A stretch of 38,845 nucleotides of DNA, taken from an uncultured Clostridium sp. GTDB taxonomy: Bacteria; Bacillota; Clostridia; Oscillospirales; Butyricicoccaceae. Location of the stretch: contig CANEGK010000022.1 in assembly GCA_947427035.1 (NCBI GenBank), positions 1 through 38,845 on the forward strand. Direction: 5' to 3'. A program made the translations under genes and the position numbers. Shown in pieces: positions 23,063-30,768 of this stretch. The stretch's first letter is position 1. Every line of letters begins with the position of its first letter. The notes beneath the pieces were generated by a model. It did not search any database and was not told the DNA's origin. It saw only the letters and a program-made list of their open reading frames with translations.

Positions 23063-24853
23063 TTACAGCTCCATGTGTTTTTTGACGAAATCAAGCACTT
23101 TGGGGAAGCAGTCAAGCTTGTTTTTGAGCTTGCCCAGGCCGTGCCCCTCGTCAGGGTATACCAGCATGTGCGCGTCGACGCCGCGCCCCTGCAAATACTC
23201 CATGGCCTGGTGCGCTTCACTGACCGGCACGCGCGGGTCGTTCTGCCCGTGGATGATCATGAGCGGGCCGCGAATGCCGTCGACGGCGGCGACGGGCGAC
23301 ACGAGGTACAGGGTTTCGCGATCGTGGGCCAGCGTGCCGTATTCGCTTTCGCGGTGCGGGCGGCGGTAAGGGGCCGTATTTTCAAGGAAGGTTACCAAAT
23401 TGAACATGCCGACGGTGCAGACGGCGCAGCACCACAGCTCGGGGTAGCGCGCCGCGCACGAAAGGGTCATGAACCCGCCGTAACTGGTTCCCATAACGCC
23501 GATGCGGCGGCGGTCAGCCACCCCGGTTTCGACCAGGTGATGCACCAAAGATTCGATGTCCTTGACGCTGTCCAGGCGCTTTTCCACGTCGTCCAGATGG
23601 GAATAGGCCTTGCCATAGCCGGTCGAACCGCGCACATTGGGCTCGACGACAGCGACCCCCTGCGCCACCATGTACTGCAAGAACTCGGCATAGGGCAGAC
23701 AGGGGCGGCTCTGCCCCTCCGGCCCGCCGTGGATGGAGATCATGACGGGCAGGTTTTCCGCCGTCTTGCCGCGGGGGACATAAAGAAAATAAGGGACCTC
23801 AAGCCCGTCAAAGGATTTGTACGAACCCTTGACCGGCTCGGTCAGGCCGTCGGCCGTCAGACCGGCCGGCATACTGTCGCTGATGCGGCGCAGGCTGTCC
23901 CTTTCCACATCAAGCACCCAGATGTCCTGCGGGCGTTTGCCGCTCGTCACGGAAAAGGCCAGTTTAAGCCCTTCGGGCGCCCAAACCAGGGTATCATATT
24001 CGGAATAAACGCCGCGGGGCGGCTGCGGAATGTTGCAGAAAACCTTGTCCTGCAAATCGTAGAGCCGCAGGGATGAATAGCCGTCCTCATTGACGAGCAC
24101 GGCCAGATAGCGCCCGCACGGCGAAACGGCCAGGTTTTCAACATCCCAGGGGAAGGTCAGGACATCGTTCGCGCTGCCCGAGGCAATGTCGCAGTAGCAG
24201 ACGCGGAAAAAGTCGCTGCCCTCGTCTGTGACGTAGTAAAACCCACGGGAATCCGGCGTCCACGCCGGGCTTTCATACGCGGCGACGGCGTCGCCCGACG
24301 GCACGCGGCGCGCCTGTCCGGTTTCGATGTCGACCATCCACAAAAGGTTGTTGGAGGATCCGAGCAGTTTGTTGTAAAGCAGATATTTCCCGTCGGGCGA
24401 CAGGGCGGCGGGCAGGTTGTAGTTGTCACTGTTTTGCAGAATCATGCGGCGCTCGCCCGTTTCCATCTGAAGAGAGACGATGTCGAAGCTCTGGCGGTCG
24501 CGCGCGTTGCAGGAAAAGACGACGGTTTTCCCGTCGGGCAGCAGCCCGCCGGGGTAATGGCGAACGTCGGGGTCGTGTGTCAGGTCGGCGGCGCCGCCGT
24601 CCTTCAGCACAAAGATCTGCTCGTTTTCATTGCCGCCCGCGTCGGACGGGAAAAAGCACAGGCCGCCGCCCGTATACAGCCGCCAGATTTTTTCCTGTGT
24701 GGTATAAAGCGTTTCGCTGCTGCCCGTTTCGACGTCGAACCGCACAATGCTCTGTCCGTCTGCGTCGGAGCGGACAAAGACCAGTCGGCGGGCGTCGAGC
24801 CATTGGGCCGCGCAGCAATTGCCGATGCTCAGGTAGGTTTTCAGGTCGCTCAT
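23063..24853 (-). CDS. S9 family peptidase (prolyl oligopeptidase/acylaminoacyl-peptidase type)
   Basis: This 596-residue cytoplasmic serine peptidase has an N-terminal beta-propeller built of WD40/TolB-like blades (about 20-340, for example ALSPDGKYLLYN and AWTPDSRGFYYVT) and a C-terminal alpha/beta hydrolase. The catalytic triad is Ser457 in GTSYGG, Asp539 in HGQNDPRV and His571 in DEGHG. The oxyanion segment ISIHGGPEGQ is also seen. Such enzymes cleave short peptides admitted through the propeller. The ATG at 24853 follows GAAAGGAAGG; an in-frame extension to 24970 would run through the terminator of the next gene and is rejected. No signal peptide is present. Confidence 0.93.
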   Translation of the reverse strand: MSDLKTYLSIGNCCAAQWLDARRLVFVRSDADGQSIVRFDVETGSSETLYTTQEKIWRLYTGGGLCFFPSDAGGNENEQIFVLKDGGAADLTHDPDVRHYPGGLLPDGKTVVFSCNARDRQSFDIVSLQMETGERRMILQNSDNYNLPAALSPDGKYLLYNKLLGSSNNLLWMVDIETGQARRVPSGDAVAAYESPAWTPDSRGFYYVTDEGSDFFRVCYCDIASGSANDVLTFPWDVENLAVSPCGRYLAVLVNEDGYSSLRLYDLQDKVFCNIPQPPRGVYSEYDTLVWAPEGLKLAFSVTSGKRPQDIWVLDVERDSLRRISDSMPAGLTADGLTEPVKGSYKSFDGLEVPYFLYVPRGKTAENLPVMISIHGGPEGQSRPCLPYAEFLQYMVAQGVAVVEPNVRGSTGYGKAYSHLDDVEKRLDSVKDIESLVHHLVETGVADRRRIGVMGTSYGGFMTLSCAARYPELWCCAVCTVGMFNLVTFLENTAPYRRPHRESEYGTLAHDRETLYLVSPVAAVDGIRGPLMIIHGQNDPRVPVSEAHQAMEYLQGRGVDAHMLVYPDEGHGLGKLKNKLDCFPKVLDFVKKHMEL

Positions 24854-24880
24854 GATATTCCTTCCTTTCTCCAATCCCGT

Positions 24881-24909
24881 AAAAAAGGGGCTGTCATAAC
24901 AGCCCCTTT
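24881..24909 (-). terminator. Terminator of the yloU-fakA operon
   Basis: AAGGGGCTGT pairs with ACAGCCCCTT around a 4-base loop, followed on the minus strand by TTTT. It separates fakA from the S9 peptidase gene. Confidence 0.92.
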
Positions 24910-24924
24910 GGTGGATTGATATCG

Positions 24925-26580
24925 TTATTCGACGGAAATGATATAGGAATAAACCGGCTGACCGCCGCAAATCAGGCTGATTTCGGCGTTCTTTGCCTCT
25001 TTGGCAAAAAGCTCGCGCACCTGCTCGGCCTGCTCAGGCGTCGAACCCTCGCCGTAAAAAATGGTGATGAACTGGCTCTTGCGGCCGCACATGGTGCGCC
25101 CCAGCTTGCGCATGACGTCGTCAAAGGAGCGCGAGCTGGCCAGCAGCTTGCCCTCGAGCATGGCCATAAAGTCGCCCTCGTGAATGTCGTGTCCGTCAAA
25201 GGACGAATCGCGGGCGGCATAAGTAATCTGGCCGGTCTGCACGGCGGCGAGCGCGGCCGTCATTTCGTCACGGTTCAAATCCGGGTCGCGCTCGGGGTCA
25301 AAGGCCAGCAGTGCAGAGATACCCTGCGGCACCGTTTTGGTCGGCAGGACGATGACCTGCTTTTCCGACAGCGCGGCGGCCTGCTCGCTTGCCATGATGA
25401 TATTTTTGTTGTTGGGCAGGACAAAGACCACTTCGGCCGGCGTTTTGTCAATGGCGCTGAGAACATCCTCCGTCGAAGGGTTCATGGTCTGGCCGCCCTC
25501 GACCATAAAGTCGACGCCCAGATCGCCAAAGACCGACGCCAGGCCCTCGCCGGCGGCGACGGCGACAAAGCCATACCGCTTTTCCGGTTCAGCAGACTGG
25601 CGGCGGGCCGGCACGTTCTGCGCCGCGCCGTCGCGCTGCTTGCGCTCGAGCTGCTCCTGCATATTCTCGATTTTAATGCGCGACAGGCGGCCGTATTTCA
25701 GCCCCTCGCCCAGAGCGAGGTGCGGCGTGTCAGTATGCACATGAATTTTAATGAGCTCGTCATCCTCGACGACGACGAGGCTGTCGCCGATGCTGCTCAA
25801 AAAGGCGCGCAGCTTTTCAACCGGGCGGTTCTTATCCTCGCGATCGGCGATGAACTCGGTGCAGTAGGCAAAGGTGATTTCCTCCGTATCATACTGCGAA
25901 AAGTCGGCGGCAACATTGCTCTGCACTTTGGGCTTTTGCAGGTTCAAGACAAGGTTTTGCACCTTACCGGTCAGGGCTGACAGCATTCCCTCAAGAATGA
26001 TGATATAGCCGTAAGCGCCGGCATCAACGACCTGCGCCTTCTTGAGCACAGGGTTTTGTTCGGTGGTCAGGGGCAGCGCTTCGCGCGCCGCCGCAATGGC
26101 GCTTTGCAGAACCTTCTCGGCGTCGCGATCCGTCTGCGCCGTTTTGAGCGCCGCTTCGGCTGAGACGCGCGAAACGGTCAGAATCGTGCCCTCTGCCGGC
26201 TTCATGACGGCCTTGTACGCCGTCTGCACGCCCTCGGTCAGCGCGGCGGCCAGGCCGCCGCCGTCAAATTCGCTGCCCGCCGCCTTTAAAGAGCGGGTCA
26301 GGCCGCGAAAGAGCAGCGAGGTGATGACGCCCGAGTTGCCGCGCGCGCCGCGCAAAAGGGCCGACGAGGTGATTTCCATCGCCTTGCCCAGCGTGGGGTT
26401 TTCGACCCGCTGCAGTTCATTCGACGCGTTGCCCAGCGTCAGCGCCATATTGGTACCCGTGTCGCCGTCGGGAACGGGAAAAACATTGAGTTCGTTGATT
26501 GCTTCCTTACGCTCTTCGACCGCGGCGGCCGCAGCGCAGATCATTTGTTTGAAGCGTTCTCCGTCTATCGTCTTTGCCAA
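24925..26580 (-). CDS. fakA: Fatty acid kinase catalytic subunit FakA (YloV, DAK2 domain)
   Basis: This 551-residue protein matches FakA/YloV, which phosphorylates FakB-bound fatty acids so that host or recycled fatty acids enter phospholipid synthesis. The N-terminal DAK2 kinase domain has NELNVFPVPDGDTGTNM (29-45), with aspartates for ATP/Mg2+ binding, and LRGARGNSGVITSLLFRG. The middle and C-terminal FakA domains follow, with a basic linker near residue 330. The start is TTG at 26580 with GGGAGG 7 bp upstream. It follows yloU, as in Bacillus. No FakB (DegV) gene is in the window. Confidence 0.94.
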   Translation of the reverse strand: MAKTIDGERFKQMICAAAAAVEERKEAINELNVFPVPDGDTGTNMALTLGNASNELQRVENPTLGKAMEITSSALLRGARGNSGVITSLLFRGLTRSLKAAGSEFDGGGLAAALTEGVQTAYKAVMKPAEGTILTVSRVSAEAALKTAQTDRDAEKVLQSAIAAAREALPLTTEQNPVLKKAQVVDAGAYGYIIILEGMLSALTGKVQNLVLNLQKPKVQSNVAADFSQYDTEEITFAYCTEFIADREDKNRPVEKLRAFLSSIGDSLVVVEDDELIKIHVHTDTPHLALGEGLKYGRLSRIKIENMQEQLERKQRDGAAQNVPARRQSAEPEKRYGFVAVAAGEGLASVFGDLGVDFMVEGGQTMNPSTEDVLSAIDKTPAEVVFVLPNNKNIIMASEQAAALSEKQVIVLPTKTVPQGISALLAFDPERDPDLNRDEMTAALAAVQTGQITYAARDSSFDGHDIHEGDFMAMLEGKLLASSRSFDDVMRKLGRTMCGRKSQFITIFYGEGSTPEQAEQVRELFAKEAKNAEISLICGGQPVYSYIISVE

Positions 26581-26642
26581 AGTGTCAGCCTCCCGGATTC
26601 CGCCGGTACACGGCGGAAAAATAGAAATCGTGCGGTCTGGTT

Positions 26643-26987
26643 TTACGCCTTGATCGAATCGACGCAGACGTCGACTGAAACGACGTTCAGCCCGGTCAGG
26701 CGCTGCACGTTATAGCGAACCTCGCTGATGATCGAACGGCAGACTGCCGGAATATTCAGGCCATGGTCGACGGCGATATTCAAATGAATGGTGATGCCGC
26801 CGTCCGCTTCATACACCCTGACGCCTGTCGTCATAGCCTCGCGCTTGAGCAAATGCACAAGTCCGTCCTTGACGGATGTCGCTGTCATGCCCTTTACGCC
26901 AAAACAGCTGGACGCAGCCAGTCCGGCGACAGCGGAAATGACCTCGTTGGAAATGCCGATAATGCCGTGTTCCGTTTTGATTTGCAT
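26643..26987 (-). CDS. yloU: Asp23/Gls24 family envelope stress protein (YloU)
   Basis: This 114-residue protein has the Asp23 domain: GIIGISNEVISAVAGLAASSCFGVKGM, then GITIHLNIAVDHGLNIPAVCRSIISEVRYNVQRLTGLNVVSVDVCV. Family members are abundant cytoplasmic or membrane-associated proteins linked to envelope stress. AGGAGGA lies about 7 bp before the ATG at 26987, which excludes a longer frame to 27125. It leads the operon with fakA, a conserved gene pair whose functional link is not settled. Confidence 0.93.
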   Translation of the reverse strand: MQIKTEHGIIGISNEVISAVAGLAASSCFGVKGMTATSVKDGLVHLLKREAMTTGVRVYEADGGITIHLNIAVDHGLNIPAVCRSIISEVRYNVQRLTGLNVVSVDVCVDSIKA

Positions 26988-27115
26988 AAAGATTCCTCCT
27001 GCGGAATGGGCGTTGGTTTTATCCAATACCCGCGGGATTCGGACCGGGTGAAATCCGGCGGACGTCGGCTCAGCGGCTGCGGCGGGCTGCTTGCCAAAAA
27101 TGGATGAGCAAAATG

Positions 27116-27163
27116 ATTGTACCACAAATTACGCCGCTTGGCAATTAGTTTGTTAGACTAATT
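27116..27163 (-). promoter_or_regulatory. Promoter and overlapping inverted repeat upstream of yloU
   Basis: TTGCCA and TACAAT (27116-27121, with an extended -10 TGG) are separated by 17 bp on the minus strand. An inverted repeat AATTAGT-N7-ACTAATT (27143-27163) begins inside the -35 box, a position where a bound protein would block or recruit RNA polymerase. Confidence 0.7.
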
Positions 27164-27182
27164 AATTGTTTTCCGCCGCTTT

Positions 27183-27995
27183 TTATGTCAAAGCAATCAT
27201 GCCGGCGTGTACACCGCGCGCTTCACCCTGGCGGCGGTGCGACCACCACAGCGACGGATCGCCGCAGCAGGGGCAGATGGTGGAAATATCGATATTATAG
27301 GGCGGCACACCGGCGCTGATCAGTGACGAGTAGGTAATGTTTTTCAGGTCGATGTGCCATTTTTCCCCTTCGCGATAGGTAAAATCGCCAATTTTCTCGC
27401 CATAAACGGCGCGCAATGCCTCGTAAACGTCGTCATCGGTTTCAAAACAGCTGCGGCAGATCGAAGGGCCGACGACACAGGCCAAATCGCGCGGCCGCAC
27501 GCCATAGGCCGCCGTCATTTTTTCAATGGTTTTGCGGGCGATTTCCTGCTGCACGCCGCGCCAGCCCGAGTGGGCCACAGCGATGACGCCGGCCTTGTGG
27601 TCGTAAAACATCACAAGCTGGCAGTCGGCATAAAAGCCGGCCAGAATGACGCCGGGCACATTGGTGATGAGTGCGTCGACCGGCTCGCCGTCACAGGCAA
27701 AGGAGAAGGAATCGGGGCGGCTGCCGACAATTTCAATGCGATCGGTGTGTTTCTGCATGGTGCGGACAATGTCGTTTTCTGTGCCGCCGAGCACGCGCGC
27801 CGCCACGCCATAGTTGCGCATGACGGTTTCTTTGTCATCGCCGCCGGTAAAGCGGAAGTTGAGGCTTTCAAAGACCCCCTTTGAAAGCCCGCCCTGCCGG
27901 GTGAAAAAGGCGTGCTTGACCCGGGGGTGCGCCAAAAGCTGCGGGGAAGAAAAATAAACCATGCTGTCCAGTTCTGTTTTAATGAGGTCGGGCAT
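27183..27995 (-). CDS. pgeF: Peptidoglycan editing factor PgeF (YfiH/laccase-domain family)
   Basis: This 270-residue protein belongs to the YfiH/DUF152 family. E. coli PgeF removes wrongly incorporated amino acids from UDP-MurNAc precursors; other members act on purine nucleosides. The metal-binding residues are visible as His83 (MQKHTDR), Cys125 (FYADCQLVMF) and His142 (VAHSGWRG). The C-terminus has the CPCCGDPSLWWSHRR block, where most members have a longer Cys/Ser-rich pattern. The ATG at 27995 has AAGGAG about 11 bp upstream. It follows ymdB by 36 bp in one transcript. Confidence 0.92.
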   Translation of the reverse strand: MPDLIKTELDSMVYFSSPQLLAHPRVKHAFFTRQGGLSKGVFESLNFRFTGGDDKETVMRNYGVAARVLGGTENDIVRTMQKHTDRIEIVGSRPDSFSFACDGEPVDALITNVPGVILAGFYADCQLVMFYDHKAGVIAVAHSGWRGVQQEIARKTIEKMTAAYGVRPRDLACVVGPSICRSCFETDDDVYEALRAVYGEKIGDFTYREGEKWHIDLKNITYSSLISAGVPPYNIDISTICPCCGDPSLWWSHRRQGEARGVHAGMIALT

Positions 27996-28031
27996 AGAAA
28001 GGTCAGCTCCTTTTGCTGCGAATGGATAAGG

Positions 28032-28796
28032 TCACTCTGCGTCGACAAGCTGTATGTTTTGGCAGCGGCCGTCAGGGCCGAGAGTGAATAAAGCGCCCTG
28101 TATACGACACTGCTCCTGCGCGTTTTCAAACCGCGGAGCCGGTCCGCCGCGGAAATAGGCAAGCGACTGTTCCCACTTGACGCCGATGACCGATTCCTGC
28201 GCGCCCGTCATCCCCAGGTCCGTCAGGTACCCCATACCGCGCGGCAAAACCCGGGCGTCAGAGGTCTGGACATGGGTATGGGTGCCGAAGCAGACGGATG
28301 CGCGGCCGTCAAGGTGGTAGCCCATAGCTTTTTTTTCGCTGGTGGCGTCGGCGTGAAAATCAACGACAAACAGGTCGGCGTCAACTGTTTCGAACAGGCG
28401 ATCGGCCGCCGAAAAGGGGCTGTCGTGGTTAAAGTCCATATACAGCCGGCCCAGAAGGCTGGCGACACACACCCGCAGACCCAGGCAGTCGACGACGGCG
28501 CAGCCCTGACCGGGGTGCGCCGGCGCGAGGTTAAAGGGGCGGATGATGGGGCGGCCATCGTCGAGATAGGGGATGATCTGCCGGTTGGCAAAGGCATGGT
28601 TGCCCAGCGTGATGACGTCGGCCCCGGCAAAAAACATATCTTCGGCCAGAGCCGGCGTGATGCCGCGGCCGGTGGCGTTTTCGCCGTTGACGATGACGAG
28701 ATCGGGCGAGAGAGCGCGCTTTAAAGCGCTCAGCCTGTTGTTTAGTATATTGCAGCCCGCGGGACCGCATACGTCGCCGATAGCAAGTATTTTCAA
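28032..28796 (-). CDS. ymdB: YmdB family metallophosphoesterase (TIGR00282)
   Basis: This 254-residue protein is a YmdB-type phosphodiesterase that hydrolyses 2',3'- or 3',5'-cyclic nucleotides and in Bacillus affects biofilm and nanotube formation. Metal ligands appear as Asp8 (GDVCG), Glu39/Asn40 (NGEN), Asn66/His67 (GNHAF), His148 (DFHADATSEK) and His173/His175 (GTHTHVQT). The start is TTG at 28796 with AAAGGAGCG upstream; the next ATG would remove the first metal ligand. It leads an operon with pgeF from the promoter at 28859-28887. Confidence 0.93.
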   Translation of the reverse strand: MKILAIGDVCGPAGCNILNNRLSALKRALSPDLVIVNGENATGRGITPALAEDMFFAGADVITLGNHAFANRQIIPYLDDGRPIIRPFNLAPAHPGQGCAVVDCLGLRVCVASLLGRLYMDFNHDSPFSAADRLFETVDADLFVVDFHADATSEKKAMGYHLDGRASVCFGTHTHVQTSDARVLPRGMGYLTDLGMTGAQESVIGVKWEQSLAYFRGGPAPRFENAQEQCRIQGALFTLGPDGRCQNIQLVDAE

Positions 28797-28858
28797 GGCG
28801 GACGCTCCTTTGCGGCCGGATGTGAAAAGTCCTGCCGCCGTGCTTTTTTGCTTTCATA

Positions 28859-28887
28859 ATCATAACACAAAAGCCTGGACTGCACAA
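28859..28887 (-). promoter_or_regulatory. Promoter of ymdB-pgeF
   Basis: TTGTGC and TATGAT are 17 bp apart on the minus strand, 62 bp upstream of the ymdB TTG start. Confidence 0.7.
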
Positions 28888-28943
28888 GTGGAGATCCGCG
28901 GGAATTCTGTCGCTTCGCACAAAAGAAAGCCTTTATGCAGGCG

Positions 28944-28972
28944 TTGAAAAAAGCGGCCGGGCATGGTATAAT
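28944..28972 (+). promoter_or_regulatory. Promoter of the tRNA-Arg gene
   Basis: TTGAAA and a perfect TATAAT with an extended -10 TGG are separated by 17 bp, 91 bp before the mature tRNA. It is divergent from the ymdB promoter. Confidence 0.8.
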
Positions 28973-29063
28973 ATCAACGTTGTCTGTACGGTCCGGCCGG
29001 ATAAAGCGGCTGCATCCCAAGCGGAAGACGACCTTTTGCCCCAAGGGGTTCTTTCATAGACAC

Positions 29064-29140
29064 GCCTCCGTAGCTCAGCTGGATAGAGCGTCCGCCTCCT
29101 AAGCGGAAGGTCAGCAGTTCGAACCTGCTCGGGGGTGCCA
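29064..29140 (+). tRNA. tRNA-Arg (anticodon CCT)
   Basis: The 77-nt gene folds into a normal cloverleaf: acceptor GCCTCCG with CGGGGGT (two G-U pairs, one at the end of the stem), D-arm GCTC/GAGC, anticodon arm TCCGC-CTCCTAA-GCGGA, and T-arm AGCAG-TTCGAAC-CTGCT. Discriminator G and an encoded CCA follow. The anticodon CCT reads the AGG codon. Removing the roughly 80-nt leader would require RNase P. Confidence 0.95.
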
Positions 29141-29176
29141 AAACACCGCGATTTTAGTGAATCGCGGTGTTTTTGT
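29141..29176 (+). terminator. Terminator of tRNA-Arg
   Basis: AAACACCGCGATT pairs with AATCGCGGTGTTT over a 6-base loop, followed by TTG. It starts directly after the tRNA CCA. Confidence 0.92.
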
Positions 29177-29204
29177 GTTTGGAAGGTTTGAACTAAAGGA
29201 TTCG

Positions 29205-29242
29205 ATAAAAAGCACAGGGAGCCGCCTATGGCGCTCCCTGTG
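29205..29242 (-). terminator. Terminator of the opp-hydantoinase operon
   Basis: CACAGGGAGC (29213-29222) pairs with GCTCCCTGTG (29233-29242), with an inner GCC/GGC. The minus-strand transcript continues with CTTTTTATC. It lies 54 bp past the hydantoinase stop. Confidence 0.88.
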
Positions 29243-29295
29243 GAGTCCTTGCATATTTTACGTCCGTATTTTTTCGGGAAAGCGGCATCCTGTTT

Positions 29296-30642
29296 TTACC
29301 GGCAGAACCGCGGAATGAACCGGCCGGCAGGCTGTTTTCCTGTAATCGCCCCATGCTCCGCCACCTTTTCGCCCCTCAGATAGGTCGCAACAGGCCATCC
29401 TGTCAATTCCATGCCCTCAAAAGGTGAATAGTCGGCGCTGTGAAGCAGTTGAGCCGCACACACCTTTTGCCGCTTGTCAATATCAACCAGCACAAAATCG
29501 GCATCCAGGCCGACGCGGACAGCCCCTTTGCAATGACTGAGTCCAAACGCCTTCGCGGTGTTATAGCTGAAAATTGCTGCGATCTGCGGCAGCGTCAATT
29601 TGCGCCGGTGCGCGCCATCAAGCAAAACCGGCAGTGTCGTCTGCACGCCGGCAAATCCCGGTATGCCGTTTTGCAGGCCGTTTTTATGCATCAGCGAGCA
29701 CGAAGAGTGATCCGAGCCGATGCATTGAAGCACCCCGTCGGCAATCCCTTTCCAAACCGCTTCGTTGTCTTCTGCCGTGCGCAGAGGCGGATTGATCTTC
29801 CCTTTGCACGGATCACAGTTTTCGTTGTTCAGCACCAGATAATGCGCACAGGTCTCGCCGAGCGCTCTGCACCCGCGCTTTTGCAGACGCTTCAATTCAG
29901 ATACCGCCTCAGCGGATCCGACATGCGCGATATAAATCGGGCAGCGGCTGGCCTGTGAAAAATGCCCTACCCGCGAAATCGCTTCTGCTTCGGCAAAAGC
30001 CGGCCGCCGGGCGCTCCATGTTTCGCCCGGAGTATCTCCCGCCATATCGTTGATGTGATCGATTACCATCTGGTTCTCCGCATGTATCATGGCGACAGCA
30101 GGAGCGCCCAGCCCCGCGACGCGGCATAAGCTTTCCCACAGCTTGTCGTCCGTCAGGCGCCAGTCCGCTGGGGTATCCTTTGCCTGATAGGGCAGGTACA
30201 GCTTGATGCTGAACAGCCCCAAACCGGCAGCCTCTTCGATTTGCCGGACATGTTCCCAAGTGAAAACGCCGGCGTGATAGGCGATATCCACCCATGCATG
30301 ACAGGCCATCTGATCCAGCGCGTGGGCCAGCTGTTGTTTTATCGAGTTCTCCCCTGCCAAAAAATCGATCACAGTGGTCACTCCGCCTGCCGCGGCCGCC
30401 TGCGTCGTAGCTGTGCAGTCATCCTGCCAATCCCGGTCAGGGTAGCCGATATGCACATGCGGGTCAATAAAGCCGGGGAAGACAAACAGGCCCGCCGCGT
30501 CTACGCGCTGCCGGGAAGCGGGGGCTTTCCCAGGCTGATAAATCGCGGAAAACCGGCCGTCATCTACCCCTATGTCAGCGCCGTACATCTCGTCATGATT
30601 CACCACTACGCCGCCGCATATTACAAGATCGTGCATAAACAT
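29296..30642 (-). CDS. Hydantoinase/dihydropyrimidinase-like cyclic amidohydrolase
   Basis: This 448-residue binuclear metal amidohydrolase belongs to the dihydropyrimidinase, hydantoinase and allantoinase group, which open cyclic amides or ureides by hydrolysis. The ligands are visible: His62/His64 (DPHVHIGYP), carboxylated Lys147 (FSIKLYLPY), His187 (IHAEN), His240 (IAHVG) and Asp311 (GSDHSS). The C-terminal return to the beta-sandwich (DADFVLVDID...YLRGEKV) is normal. The GGAGGGG site allows ATG at 30642 or 30636. It is the last gene of the oligopeptide-type importer operon, 126 bp after the binding protein gene. This suggests that the imported compound, or a product of it, has a hydantoin- or pyrimidine-like ring. 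Exact substrate unknown. Confidence 0.88.
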   Translation of the reverse strand: MFMHDLVICGGVVVNHDEMYGADIGVDDGRFSAIYQPGKAPASRQRVDAAGLFVFPGFIDPHVHIGYPDRDWQDDCTATTQAAAAGGVTTVIDFLAGENSIKQQLAHALDQMACHAWVDIAYHAGVFTWEHVRQIEEAAGLGLFSIKLYLPYQAKDTPADWRLTDDKLWESLCRVAGLGAPAVAMIHAENQMVIDHINDMAGDTPGETWSARRPAFAEAEAISRVGHFSQASRCPIYIAHVGSAEAVSELKRLQKRGCRALGETCAHYLVLNNENCDPCKGKINPPLRTAEDNEAVWKGIADGVLQCIGSDHSSCSLMHKNGLQNGIPGFAGVQTTLPVLLDGAHRRKLTLPQIAAIFSYNTAKAFGLSHCKGAVRVGLDADFVLVDIDKRQKVCAAQLLHSADYSPFEGMELTGWPVATYLRGEKVAEHGAITGKQPAGRFIPRFCR

Positions 30643-30768
30643 TATCCCCTCCGCAGCTTTAATATGCTTACTTCTGCCACAGGCACTCTGCACCGCCAAA
30701 CGCAGCAGCTGCGGCCGTATAGAACTGCCGCAGCTGTTTTCCGCTTTTCAAGATCCGATGATGAAAAA

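Noticed and set aside
23015..24076. Long plus-strand frame opposite the S9 peptidase
   Set aside because: It mirrors the peptidase gene codon by codon, begins inside a terminator region and lacks a ribosome binding site and known motifs.
29064..29140. tRNA-Arg as an attachment site of an integrated element
   Set aside because: No integrase gene is present, and I found no second copy of the tRNA 3' end in the window. The island idea is kept only as a finding.
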